Below are positions 12,697-23,093 of a stretch of DNA of 64,000 nucleotides, one piece after another. Made by a program: the position numbers and the translations under genes. Source of the DNA: Taiwanofungus camphoratus (Eukaryota; Basidiomycota; Agaricomycetes; Polyporales; Taiwanofungaceae); NCBI GenBank assembly GCA_003999685.1, contig CP021224.1, forward strand, positions 620,001 through 684,000. The letters are read 5' to 3'. Position 1 is the first letter of the stretch. Each line of letters opens with the position of its first letter. The notes beneath the pieces were generated by a model. That model was not told where the DNA came from, did not search any database, and worked only from the letters and a program-made list of their open reading frames with translations.

Positions 12697-12981
12697 GTCT
12701 GCAGCATACAGACACGGGTCGCGCCAGTGGTGTGGCCGTCAAATTGATAGAGACGCAAGATGAGGATTAGAAAAACAGAAAGCGGGTAAGACTAAGTAGA
12801 AGTGTAAATACCACCTCCCAACAGACACGTCGTGCGCCAAGAATAGATCTGCTATAGCTTGCTTAGTCACCATCTATAGGCGCCTTTCGCGCTATAGCTA
12901 CTCTCCGGTTCTGTTACCTGTACTGTTCTATGTTGAGGCCCCGAAAGACTTTATCTATCAACACCCTTTTCATTTTGTGAC
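12697..12981. promoter_or_regulatory. bidirectional promoter between STT3 and BET1-type gene
   Basis: Only 285 bases separate the two start codons, so the promoters must overlap. The strip contains GACACGTCGTGCG near 12829, with an ACGTC core resembling bZIP sites, and a repeated CTATAG/GCTATAG motif between 12852 and 12898. No TATA box is obvious. Shared control of two secretory genes is inference. Confidence 0.5.
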
Positions 12982-13436
12982 ATGTCGACCTCTAGGTCTA
13001 GAGTAGAGGACACGTACGAATCTCAGAATGATCAGAGGCTCGATGAATTGCACTCCAAGCTTCGCACATTGCGCGGTGTGCGTGGTGCCTTTGCTGGCAC
13101 GGCCATACCACAGTACTTCTGATATTGGACATATTACCCAGGTGACGACGGACATATATGATGATGTAGAACAACAGAACTCGACGCTAGACCAGACCGT
13201 GAGTTTTGCGCTACTACCAATATGTGCTGATGCGAGCTTTGCCTCAGCGAAATGTATTTGCATCCTTCGGTGCATCTATCGCGCAATCATCGCGACGTGC
13301 TGGAAAAGCGTTTGGTATTGGCCCTGGGGGCGTCAAGCAGTGGCGGACTATTGGATATTGCGTCTTAGCTTTTATCGTGATCTGGATAGTTTGGAAACTG
13401 TTCTGGTGGTGGTGGCCGAGCCCATCGTCGCCGTGA
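12982..13436 (+). CDS. BET1: BET1-type Qc SNARE of ER-Golgi transport
   Basis: Three exons (12982-13077, 13142-13198, 13248-13436) with canonical splice sites give 113 residues. The N-terminus NDQRLDELHSKLRTLRGVTT runs into DIYDDVEQQNSTLDQT, a SNARE heptad helix whose central layer residue is Gln (VEQQN). A conserved linker (SSRRAGKAFGIGPGG) leads to one C-terminal membrane anchor (CVLAFIVIWIVWKLFWWWW). Length and layout match Bet1/Sft1 Qc-SNAREs, which pair with Qa, Qb and R SNAREs on COPII vesicles or the early Golgi. The ending WWWWPSPSSP is very short on the lumenal side, as in tail-anchored proteins. Bet1 versus Sft1 cannot be settled by eye; Bet1 is the better guess. Confidence 0.85.
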
Positions 13437-15427
13437 GCGATCTAGTGGTTATTCAGTGGTGAGGGATATACTGTTTATGATTTATTGTTTTTGTAATGTG
13501 ACTTGTAATGCATCTTCAATTATCCTTTTGTTATCTTCAGGCCGATGTGTTGCATTTGTCAAGTAGGTCATTCTGATGTTATAATAGTACGTTAGAGGCT
13601 GATGTATATGCAAGACATCAGCTTGTGCAGGCGAAATACTCTGATGAACAAAGCGTTATAGGCGCGCCATGATGAAGCAACCAAATTCATCTTTAGACCT
13701 AATGCGGTTTCTCCGGCAAGTAAGTGTCAGTTCGTCGCGAGTGTACAGAATCTTTAAATGAACCCGAGCTTATCCAAACTGTGTCTTAGCTCACGGCATT
13801 CGTTTATACTATTTATACGGTTGACAGTATGGATCGACAAGTGCAAATTTGACATATGCATATGAGCTGTGCAGGCTGTAGGATCAGGATATTGCTAGCA
13901 TCAATCCCAAGTGTGGTAGCAGAAGAAGCACGTTACATCAACATGGATCAAAGGGTTGACCATCAAGTTATGGGACTACCTGTTAATACTGTCTATTGTT
14001 CAGACCAGTCATTGTAGGCCAAGTAATGGTCTACACACATCTTCCTACCCACCTAGCTACTCATCCCTGAGAGATTCTCCACAAAGGCCAATCCACCACT
14101 GTCTGTATGCCATGCTCAGGTAATAGCAAAAATTGGGAACAGCCAAGTGACTTCTTCCCAGCATCCAGCATACCCTGCACCATTGACTGTTGGTAATAAT
14201 GCACAAGTTGGGAATCAACAGTCCTACAAAGAGCATGGGCATCTTTTGATATTAAAAGGAGAAAACCTGGATGTTCCTGAGATGGTGCAGTATTTCTGTA
14301 GTGCAGATGACATGTGTGGACAGTGGAGGATCAAGATCAAGCACTTGAAGAATAGGCAAGATATGGCATAGATGGGTCAAAACAGACACAACTGATATCC
14401 CAGACATTCTTTCTGTGTGGTCATCTTTAAGGCCTTCAAGCTTGAGCCAAAAGACAATTGGCAATAGAGGAACTCATTTTTTTATGAAGGTATTGCCCGT
14501 CTTCGGTCCAAGTCAGTTTGGTGAGGTTTTGCAGAAGGCAAGATGTCCATCTGCAGTGGCTGAGGGACCTGGAAATGTCCACCAACAAGGAAGTCAATAC
14601 CACTTCAGAACCATGAGTTGGAGCAGGTGAGCCATGGCAATTGAATGACAACTTCTAATACAAGGAGTGTAGTAATTGAAGTGTTTCTAGTCACTAGCAA
14701 TAATGTGCCCCTTGAAGAGCTGCAGTAATACAATATGTGAGGTAAGCAGAAGAAGAAAAAATTAAGGAGCACATTACCAGTCTATGTGGACCTCTTCATT
14801 CCTTTTGCTCCTTTCATGGATTTGAAGAAAGGTTGTATAGGCTTGACTGGGACTACCAGAGAGCATCAAGTGTAGGACTAAGAAATGAACACACATTCAA
14901 GCAAGAGCAGAGTAAGTTGATCAGCCTTCATCAGGATCTGTGGAGAGCTCCCGGAGTATGATATTAACAATTTCTAGAACATGGAGGCAGTGGTGCATTT
15001 CGGCACAGAATCGGAAAGCAGAAGACTGCAGTTTTTTTACAAGATCCAGGGCACAGTGCAATAGAGTGGAATGGAGCTGACAGTTCCAAATGGCAGACAG
15101 GTCAAAGACAAATTCAAGTGGATGTCACAAAAATAATTGACTATGGTCGGTACAATAATTCAGTGTGCCAAGTAACACCGACAAGAAGATATCAAAACTT
15201 GCCTTGTTCACAGCAGTGGCGTCCTCTGTATTGCCACCCTTAAGACAGTTCAATAATCAAGAGCAACCAATTTATTGTTTTAGATTGCCCAATTTGACAT
15301 GTTCAGGAATTACTAAAACTTTGCAAAACTGAGTCTGGGTTTCTGCTCTAGGAGAGCCATGTGAGTCAGCCCAGGATGTACTGGGTCGATGAAGATTGCC
15401 TCAGTAGAACGCATATTCACAGCTTTT
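13437..15427. other. AT-richer gap with a decayed coding tract
   Basis: This was the original spacer between the BET1-type and UBX genes before the transposons arrived. It is AT-richer than its neighbours and rich in TG/CA. Apart from the tract at 14090-14700, no gene or clear repeat is seen. Confidence 0.4.
14090..14700 (+). pseudogene. decayed remnant of an unknown Agaricomycete gene family
   Basis: The frame starting near 14147 reads SSQHPAYPAPLTVGNNAQ, then EHGHLLILKGENLDVPEMVQ, then DMCGQWRIKIKHLKNRQDM, and stays recognisable beyond several in-frame stops (for example at 14369-14371). Proteins with an EHGHLL.LKG segment followed by a short helix-rich part occur, as I recall, in many mushroom genomes without known function. 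Many of the stops are TAG where CAG or TGG would be expected, consistent with C-to-T decay. This is host-type sequence, not a viral relic, as far as I can tell. No start or intact length remains. Confidence 0.3.
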
Positions 15428-15440
15428 GAAGTCGCCAGGC
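15428..15440. repeat. left target-site duplication of the LINE
   Basis: The 13-mer GAAGTCGCCAGGC occurs here and again at 36260-36272 directly after the poly(A) tail. The pair brackets the whole transposon cluster and marks the original LINE insertion point. Confidence 0.9.
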
Positions 15441-15553
15441 CGCCGCTTCTTGAACCAGTACCACCACCATCTCGATTTAGCGCCTGTGCCCAGCATATCT
15501 AAATCCCATCGTATCCTTCCCTTTTCTTCCCCTACTGGTGCCCCTATAGCCGC

Positions 15554-17160
15554 TGATACGACCTAGGGGACCCTGGTACCTAGGGAGTGCTCCGCAACGT
15601 GGCTGGGGGTAGTGTGATAACTGTGAGGGTGTGAGGGTAGGAGCTACAACCTGTATGATACCGGGAAACCTGTATGTCTTGTTTTTGTAAGTAGGGGAGT
15701 AAGGGGTCAAGGGTCCTGCACAACAGGATCTTGTTCCTAAGTGCTATACTATCCCTAAGGCCTTGCGAGGCCCTCCGAAGTATGCGAAGTTCTTCGAGGT
15801 TTTGCGAAGCCCTTCGAAGTTTTAGCTAAATCGCGCGAGCTGACTTCGTAGATGCTGCGAAGCCCTTCTGGTTAGAGTTAGCTAAAGGGCGTAAGGTTTT
15901 TGGAGTTTGTTAGAGCGAAGTGGGCGAGGTTTGGCTAGCGTAGGAGACCTGTAGGAGAGGTCGGAGAGTTCGAGGGCGTAGAGAGATGTACTATAGCCTG
16001 TAACTAAGGCTATGGGAGGGTCGTAGGGCTATTCGTAGGACGTAGGGATAACGCAACGTGAGCCTAAGGGTATAACTAAGGCGGAGGCCCACCGGATAGG
16101 TGCTATAAGAGGTGCTGAAGGGCACAAAGTCACGGCGACTTCGTAGATCGTAGTGCGTAGTTCGGGAAGCGTAGACGTAGTTCGTAGATATATCGCGAGC
16201 GTAGACGTAGTTCAAAGGTACTGAAACGAAGCTGGGGTGGAGACTTAGGGACCTTAGGACCGTTCCTAAGGTTGTACTCGCGGCGCTTTCCTGAGATCGG
16301 AGCTACAGGGGAACTGGTATTCCCAAGAGAGAAGCGTGCACTGAGGGGTCTCTCCTGTACATAGTAAACTACCTCTGACTAAATAGGAGAGCGTGAGGTG
16401 AACTAATCTTGCGCGAAGTGATCCTTACGAGTCCGAAATGTGTACTAAAACGCATGGACTCCGAAGTGAACACGAGGGGGATAGGAACTAATTAGGAACT
16501 GAAACAGGGGAACTACGAACGGTAGAAAGGTGACCAACTTCATTCACGAGGGCGGGATGACTATCCGAGAGCAGCCATGCGCCGTGATCACCTATCTTAG
16601 TGGGCCAAGAGCGCACGAAGTTCTTAGCAGCGGGACTTGGCCTAATCGGGGTAGGAGGTGTCCTAACTGGGTGGAGGGCCATATGGATACGCCCTAGGAT
16701 GACCTTATGGCGTAGGATCGAGACCCATGGGGGTGCACAAGGCTTCCTAAGTCCAACTTCCGGAACTTCGGACCGTTTCGGAGCCTATCGGAGGTAGCTG
16801 CAATCACAAGAGCTAGGAGAGACTTAGCTAAGACTTCTTAGCTAAGCCCGGGATGAGTGACGTAGTAGATAGGACCTAGATCCAATGGAACAGTATGGGA
16901 GGGCCGGCAGTGTCCGATAGTGGACTTAGCAGGAGTTAGGGACTTCGCGTCTAGCATTCGAAATCTCGTAGTACCTCGTGTGACTTCGCAAGACTTCGTA
17001 GGGTGTTAGGAGGGTTTAGGAAGAAGAGGGGGCGTTAGGAATATTATAGGAACCTATCCCTCCTGTCGTAGGCTGTAGGAGAGTCTTAGAGTGGTCGGTT
17101 GGGGGATTAGAAAGCTCCTAAAATCGCGATTCGGGGCCCAGGAGGCTACGGGACTCATCA
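15554..17160 (-). repeat. 3' LTR of the complete Ty3-type element
   Basis: This 1,607-bp copy appears identical to the copy at 26022-27628 (constant offset of 10,468 bases). Its ends are TGAT..ATCA. It contains a dense array of CGTAG pentamers near 16145-16215 and two copies of the palindrome CTTAGCTAAG near 16824-16846. The predicted short frames inside it are chance products. Confidence 0.93.
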
Positions 17161-17173
17161 CCTCCTCCCTATT
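17161..17173 (-). other. polypurine tract next to the 3' LTR
   Basis: On the minus strand AATAGGGAGGAGG abuts the LTR terminal TGATGAG, the expected place and composition for the plus-strand primer of an LTR retrotransposon. Confidence 0.8.
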
Positions 17174-17328
17174 GAAATCCTGACTGTCCTCAGTCAGTGT
17201 GCGCGACCGTGGGAACTTGTAGCCTATCGCGTCCGATCTGCGAAGCGGGCGATATCCTGATAGAAGCTAATCGTGGGTGCCTCTTATCTTTTTCTTCCTT
17301 CTCCCCTTTTGCCTTTCTCTTCCCCATC

Positions 17329-18706
17329 ATGTTCGACGATATGGACTCTGATGGTGTTGGCCTAGCTCACAGCGATGTCCTGGCGCTCCTCGATTCTCGT
17401 CCGGAGGGCGTAGCGGAGGCCGAAGATTATCTGCGGTGGGCGAGGAACTTAGGACGTCGTGTGGTACGTATTCTCCTCGATCGCTCGATACATCGTCTTC
17501 ACTGTGTTATAGGGTAACTGGCGGGTCCTGTCCCAGGCTTCGAACGCTCCTGCCGATCCTACCTTAGAGGCCGCCATCGTCGAAGGTTTGACAGCGATCC
17601 TCCCTCTCGCGGACTCGTCGTGGATCTCGTGGGCCCGCACCAGTTTTCCTCAGTTCGCCGCTATGCTTCAAGAGCGAGATGCACAGCGCGAACTCGCCCG
17701 CGCGACCGAACGACTTCGTGCGGAGGCGGTCGAGCGCGCTGCACTTGAACGCGCTGCCCAACTTGCGGCTTCGTCTTCTGCGCCTTCGCCGGCCCCTAGT
17801 CGTACCTCATCGCGTACTCGTCGTCCCTCAGCTCGGGCCAAGGCAGCAGCTTCTACTCGCGCGGCTTCCCAGGCCAGCTCGATCATGGCCTCCGTTTCTA
17901 GCGGCCAAGTCGGCGAACTCGCCTCGTCCACGAGTTCGGGTGTCTTCGTAGGGGTCCCTCCTGCTCAGGGGAAGGATGCTGCGAAGGCGAAGGCTCCTCC
18001 GACGCCCGAAGCCCTGGCTAACATGGCGAAGGCGGCGGAGCATAGGCGAACTCATGCGAAGGTGAGTGCACGTCCTTTTCGTGACCGTTCGCGGCTTATG
18101 ATTGCTACCTAGTGCGATCGCTGCAGCACCTACACCACGGACTTTGAGTGCGAACTCCCCGCGGGCGCCATGAAGTGTGGTAAGTGCCTGCGAGAGTCGC
18201 AGGGGTGTTATTGGGGCGGATTCTCCGTAGACGGTAAGGAGCGCGGCGTGCGCGTTTCGAAGCGTGGTAGGGCTTCTCGTGCCCTCGTTAGCGCGTCATT
18301 GCTGATGTTAGGACGTCCCTTAGCTGCGGGCCAACCTCCTCAGGTGTCCCCGCCTCGCGCCCGCGAGTCCAAGAAGGCGAAGTCGACCCCTGCGCCTACG
18401 ATGTCGCTCGAGGCCTCGCTGGCCCTTAACGGCGCCGAATACTTGGACGGCCTTACCCCTGCGCATCAAGCCGTTGTCGAAGGCCTCTGGTATGACCGTG
18501 CAATGGCCGAGAGTTGCGCGATGCGTCTCGAAGACTACATCTCGGGACTTTATCGCGCCGAAACCGCCCTAACCGGTCGTACGCCTGCGCCGCTCGACTT
18601 GAGCTCTCTCCCTCTTCCTCGCCGTCGCGTCGCCGCCTCCTCTACTGATCCTGGTCCCTCCGGTGAGTCCGAGCAGGATGAGGAAGATGCCGAGGCCGAG
18701 GTTTAG
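17329..18706 (+). CDS. accessory gene carried antisense in the LTR element, six-Cys cluster
   Basis: Between the end of pol and the 3' LTR, on the strand opposite to gag-pol, three open blocks (17329-17463, 17513-18061, 18113-18706) are separated by gaps of 49 and 51 bases with GT..AG ends and stay in phase, for about 425 residues. The start is preceded by a pyrimidine-rich leader. The first part is acidic. The middle is helical and rich in Ala, Arg and Glu, with a Ser/Ala/Arg-rich linker. The third block opens with cysteines spaced C-x2-C-x8-C-x8-C-x2-C-x6-C (CDRC, KCGKC), close to a Zn2Cys6 cluster. The tail is acidic. It resembles a captured host-like DNA-binding protein rather than gag or pol. 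Function is unknown. Confidence 0.65.
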
Positions 18707-19238
18707 AAGGTGGGGGGTTCATAGTTCGTCATCTCGCCCGTTCCGTATCTGTCGCACCAACGTGCTGTATTCTCTCTCGTTGCGCGTCCCTTTGCTAGGG
18801 ACCTTTTCCAATATGTGTACAGTAGTCTGAATAAAGCGGACGCAAACGTCGTCCTTGTGAAAAGGTTCCTAAGTGCGTGAAGTAACCAAACAACACAGCG
18901 AAGAATTAGAAGACTTAGGGGGATAAAATGCGCTCATTTAGGCTCAGTAAATCATCATGGCCTTGAAGGGCTTAAGGCCCCTCGCGCAATCTTCGCTCCG
19001 CTCAGCGTTTTAGGAGCCTTTAGAACGATATCGCGACTTCGTGAGTTGAATCACTATAGTAAAAAGTAGGAGATGTTGTAAGTAAAAATTCGTAGACATT
19101 CGGGACTTCGTAGCTGTCAAAACTGAGTGGGGGCTTGTTGGGGAATGTAAAACATGACCAAAGGGTAAGCGAAAAGTAAAATGGACGTAGCGTAATCTTA
19201 GCTAAAGTCGGGGTATCGTCGATTGCTCCTCTGATTCT
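18707..19238. other. spacer between accessory gene and pol inside the LTR element
   Basis: The two genes converge here. The sequence is rich in CTTCG/CGAAG words like the LTRs. A candidate plus-strand poly(A) zone with AATAAAG lies near 18830. No frame of note is seen. Confidence 0.5.
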
Positions 19239-22200
19239 TTAGTGAGATTCGGATGGACTAGAGCCGGACTTAGGAGAGTAGGGATACGATCCTAGTTCTT
19301 CGTCATCGCCTTGGGTGGTAGTCAGCTCTAGTTCGCGAAGTCGCTCCGTCGACACGTCCAGGAGTTCGGTAGGAAGTTCGAGGGCTTTTCGCGCTAAGTA
19401 GGGGATGACTTGGAAGGCTGCCGTAGGCCTGTCGAGTACCGAACCATCCAATTCGCATAGGATATAAGCACCACCTTTGTTTCTAGATACCACGAGTACC
19501 GGGCTGAGGTAGCGAGGTCGCATCTTTCGATTTAGGGACTTTTCTATCTGTGTGTTGCGAATTAGTACTAAATCGCCCTTTTCGAAGTTGAAATCGTGGA
19601 TGGTGTGCTTATGCTTCTCTTCGAATCGCAGAGCAGCTTGTCTTCGCGCTTCGTAGACCTTCGAATGTAGTTCCGCTACCTGAGTCACCCGCTTTTGCAA
19701 TGCGATAGCTCGTCGTGCGATAAGATCGGTCGTGGATAGCATGGAGGACGGAGGAGGAAGGATATAGGTGGCCTCTACGACGTCCAAAGGGATAACAGGG
19801 TGGGTGCCAGTGACCGCGAAATAGGGCGAACATCCCATGCGCTTTCGAGTCGTGATCCTTTCGGACCAGAAGACCGAGTACGTTGCCTGAGACCATTTAG
19901 ACTCTTCGCCATCCACGGCCTTGAATAGAGCCTGCCTAACATCGAAGTGAGGCCTCTCCACCAGTCCGTTGGCACGCGAATTGTATCCGCTAATTCGGAT
20001 ATGTCGTAGCTGGTACTTCTTCGCTATGTAGTTCGTAGCTTTTACGAAGGGAGCACCGTTGTCCGTGACTATCTCCGATAGCGCGCCCCACCTACAAACA
20101 AAGTCTTCGAAGAGCCATTCTGCCAAAGCTTTAGCCGTTTCCTTGCGAAGCATCCGAAATTCGGGGTACTGGGTTAGAGAACACCGGCCTTGCACCAAGT
20201 ACCTAAATCCGTTAGAAGGGGGCATATGCATGGTATCTATGTGAACCTTTGCGAAGATCGGAGCGGGCGTAGCGACCGTAGGAGGAATTAGGATCTGCCG
20301 CACTTGGCGAATCTGGCATAGGTGGCAGCTTCGAACATACCAGGCAATGTCGATATGATGGTAGGGCCACCAAAACCGCTCCGAAATCAGCACCTTCGTA
20401 GCGTGTATTCCTCGATGCGCGACTGCATCGTGACATTCTCGGAGGATTCGTAGACGATCTGCCTGCTTAACAACTAGTTTGTGAGCTCCTTGTGGATCTT
20501 TGCGCCATAGTATGTCCTCATCGAGGAAGAATAGAAGACAGTATTTTACGAAACCTTCGTATTCTGAATCCGATAGGTTGGCAGGTCTCGCGAGGCTTCG
20601 TAGGAATTTTGCTACTAAGTCAAGTCTTGCGTCAGCTTCCTTGGCCATTTCGGATCTTGGGACGCTATCGTAGCTCTCCTCCTCCCTATTGAAACCTTGG
20701 CTGTCCTCAGCCAACTCGGAGGTGAAGGTTGGAGCTATCGGAGGTGTGGGGGTTGTGATAGGAATGTTAGAGGCGAATTCGTAAGGGAATAGGGTAGAAA
20801 TCGATGGTATAGGATGGGAAGGGGGGGCTTGGATGTGATGTAGAAACGAGTGCATTTTGTCTATCCAGTCTTCGAAGTCTTCTTCGCTGCTCTCTTCTTG
20901 ATCTCCTGGCTGGGGGGTTCGTCTTGATAGTCCATCTGGTCCATGCATCGTACCTGGTACATGTACTAGGGTGAAATGGAATGTTAGAATCGATACGATC
21001 CAGCGATTTATACTCGCGCTGGGTGCGATGTCCGGATTTTGCAACATCCCTTTGATATAGCGTGCGTCCACTTCCACTATAAGGTTCCTAACTCCGATTA
21101 GGTAGATTCGTAGTACGCGAAGTGCTCGAAACAATCCGTAGATCTCTAACTTCGGTTGCGAGAACCTCCGCTCGCGATCATTTAGGGTGATGGATCCGAA
21201 ACGATTGTAGAATCGGACTTTAGGGTTGTCCTCATCGCATTGGCAAAGGTGATAGCCAACTGCAATATAGGAGGTGTCAACCGCTAAGATCACGGGCGCA
21301 CCTGATGAATAGTTAATGGATCGGAGAGCTGGAGAGGACAGCAAAGCATCCTTAAGGTCCTCCTGCGCTGCGATTTGCGCTGGACCAAATTCGAAGGGTA
21401 CCGCCTTTCGCATTAGGCGTACTAAGGCATCTGCACGATGTGCGAAGTTTCGGATGAAGATACGGACCACTCCAATGGTTCCTAGAAAGGCTCGAACGTC
21501 AGATAGGGTCGCACAAGGTCCCCAGTTGCGTATGGCTGCAACACGAGACTCGTCCGGTAGGCGACCTTCTGGAGTACACCGATGCCCTACAACGGTGATT
21601 TCGCGGGCAATTAGAATGCTTTTAACTCCAGAAAAGGTACCTCCTGCATAGCGCATGCGTGTGACTATCCTATTGAGGTTCGTAAAATGTTCCCAAACAA
21701 ACTTTCGAATGCCTGGGTTCTCCGAAATAGGTACGAGATCGTACGAACTTTCAGGGCCTTTGACCGGAACATCGTCGATATAGGGAACCGTTAGGTGAGG
21801 AATTTCGGGCTGTAGGATGTGCGTAACATCGTCGTGGAAGATAGGGACCGAGTTGGTCCACCCCATAGGTAGAGTGACCAATCTCATAGCTCCGAAAGGT
21901 GTTTGAAATGTCGTAAGATCGCGCGAAGTCTCCGCTATCAAGCGTTCGTCATAGCCTACATATAGATCCAACATAGCACCACAAGGTCGTCCTCCGAACT
22001 GTTCTGCGAGGTGTTCGGGAGTCGGGGGAACGCCTGAGTGTTGAATCGTGACAGCGTTTAGGGGTTCCAGACTATGTACAAGGCGTAGGGACTTTCCGTC
22101 TTTCTTCACCACACAAAACCATCGTGAACGATAGGAAGAATTCGAAGGTTCGTAGACCCTAGCTGCGATCTTCTTTTTGATTATTGCGCACACTTCGTTG

Positions 22201-23093
22201 TAGATTCCGGGTGGGATAGGAATGTTCTTTTGTACCCATGGCGTGTGCGGTACTACCGGAAAGTCGATAGGAGGGAAGTACTCCGGCTTGAAGCACCCCC
22301 TTTCGGAGTCATTCCAAGCGAACGCATCAGCGTGTAGGGTCATAAAATGATGTAGTAGGTCCCTCTCTGCTGGTTGTAGGAAGTCTCCACTGTGTAGCTT
22401 GTCCGTGAGATCGTGCCGTTCTTGCGTATATCGCGAAGTAGGTTCGAAAGGTGGTGGAGTCGGTGATAGGGTAGGCATCGTCGCTAAAGGGTCGCCTTTA
22501 ATTTCGCGAATGATTCGGAATCGTTCGTCCAAAGCTCCCAGAATAGGGCGAGTCTTCAGCGCTACAGGCTTGTACTTCTTTTTCGATGCTGCAAATGTAG
22601 GAATAGGGGAAGAATCTGACAACTTAGGAAGGGATACCATCGGATTAGGAGCAAGGGAGGGTCTTCGGGCTGACTTCGTGACCTTCGTAGCGTTCCTGGG
22701 ACCTGGAATGGGGATAGAGGATATGTCTTTAGAGGCGGAAAGTGAAAGCATAGGGAGAGAATTCGGATTATCGTGTGAAAGGAAGGGAGCCTCGTGCGGT
22801 GTTGCTGCTGCTAGAAAGCCAGATAGCCACCTAGTATGATCAGCCGGACCTTCCGAGACTTTCGAAGTTTCGCTAAAATAGAGAGACTGCAGATAGCTAG
22901 ACACAGAGTTAGAGACTGATAGATAGAGCGCAGGAACAGAATTGTTATCTGCCGCATTTACAGCAGCGAAAGACACGATTTTAGGGGTATCGGATTCATA
23001 CTCAACGACCAGGGCGACCTCTCCTTGATTTCTCAAATCCTCGAAATCTAAAAACCCGATCGTAAATGATTCGAAGAGTTCGCATGGGGGCAA
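19239..23093 (-). CDS. pol block of the LTR element: RT, RNase H, integrase
   Basis: This block of 1,284 residues is a fossil-class retroelement part. It has a Ty3-type reverse transcriptase (TPFGAMRLVTLPMGWTNS and the catalytic YIDD), an RNase H (ILAVDTSYIAVGYHL; VPGTMHGPDGLSRR), the integrase zinc finger (HDAVAHRG...HLCQIRQ), the integrase core (HIDTMHMP; IVTDNGAPF; GLVERPHFDVRQ) and a C-terminal GPY/F-like part. I see no chromodomain. RT-RNaseH-integrase order places it in the Ty3/gypsy group (Metaviridae). Confidence 0.92.
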   Translation of the reverse strand: MPPCELFESFTIGFLDFEDLRNQGEVALVVEYESDTPKIVSFAAVNAADNNSVPALYLSVSNSVSSYLQSLYFSETSKVSEGPADHTRWLSGFLAAATPHEAPFLSHDNPNSLPMLSLSASKDISSIPIPGPRNATKVTKSARRPSLAPNPMVSLPKLSDSSPIPTFAASKKKYKPVALKTRPILGALDERFRIIREIKGDPLATMPTLSPTPPPFEPTSRYTQERHDLTDKLHSGDFLQPAERDLLHHFMTLHADAFAWNDSERGCFKPEYFPPIDFPVVPHTPWVQKNIPIPPGIYNEVCAIIKKKIAARVYEPSNSSYRSRWFCVVKKDGKSLRLVHSLEPLNAVTIQHSGVPPTPEHLAEQFGGRPCGAMLDLYVGYDERLIAETSRDLTTFQTPFGAMRLVTLPMGWTNSVPIFHDDVTHILQPEIPHLTVPYIDDVPVKGPESSYDLVPISENPGIRKFVWEHFTNLNRIVTRMRYAGGTFSGVKSILIAREITVVGHRCTPEGRLPDESRVAAIRNWGPCATLSDVRAFLGTIGVVRIFIRNFAHRADALVRLMRKAVPFEFGPAQIAAQEDLKDALLSSPALRSINYSSGAPVILAVDTSYIAVGYHLCQCDEDNPKVRFYNRFGSITLNDRERRFSQPKLEIYGLFRALRVLRIYLIGVRNLIVEVDARYIKGMLQNPDIAPSASINRWIVSILTFHFTLVHVPGTMHGPDGLSRRTPQPGDQEESSEEDFEDWIDKMHSFLHHIQAPPSHPIPSISTLFPYEFASNIPITTPTPPIAPTFTSELAEDSQGFNREEESYDSVPRSEMAKEADARLDLVAKFLRSLARPANLSDSEYEGFVKYCLLFFLDEDILWRKDPQGAHKLVVKQADRLRILRECHDAVAHRGIHATKVLISERFWWPYHHIDIAWYVRSCHLCQIRQVRQILIPPTVATPAPIFAKVHIDTMHMPPSNGFRYLVQGRCSLTQYPEFRMLRKETAKALAEWLFEDFVCRWGALSEIVTDNGAPFVKATNYIAKKYQLRHIRISGYNSRANGLVERPHFDVRQALFKAVDGEESKWSQATYSVFWSERITTRKRMGCSPYFAVTGTHPVIPLDVVEATYILPPPSSMLSTTDLIARRAIALQKRVTQVAELHSKVYEARRQAALRFEEKHKHTIHDFNFEKGDLVLIRNTQIEKSLNRKMRPRYLSPVLVVSRNKGGAYILCELDGSVLDRPTAAFQVIPYLARKALELPTELLDVSTERLRELELTTTQGDDEELGSYPYSPKSGSSPSESH
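20678..20710 (-). repeat. internal second copy of the polypurine tract
   Basis: This 33-base strip, read on the minus strand, differs at only three positions from the strip at 17161-17193 next to the 3' LTR, and includes the purine core AATAGGGAGGAGG unchanged. It lies in pol between RNase H and the integrase zinc finger. The position recalls central polypurine tracts of some retroelements. Confidence 0.7.

Noticed and set aside
17564-18055. Minus-strand frames opposite the accessory gene
   Set aside because: They are shadow frames of the GC-rich, Ala/Arg-rich plus-strand coding sequence.
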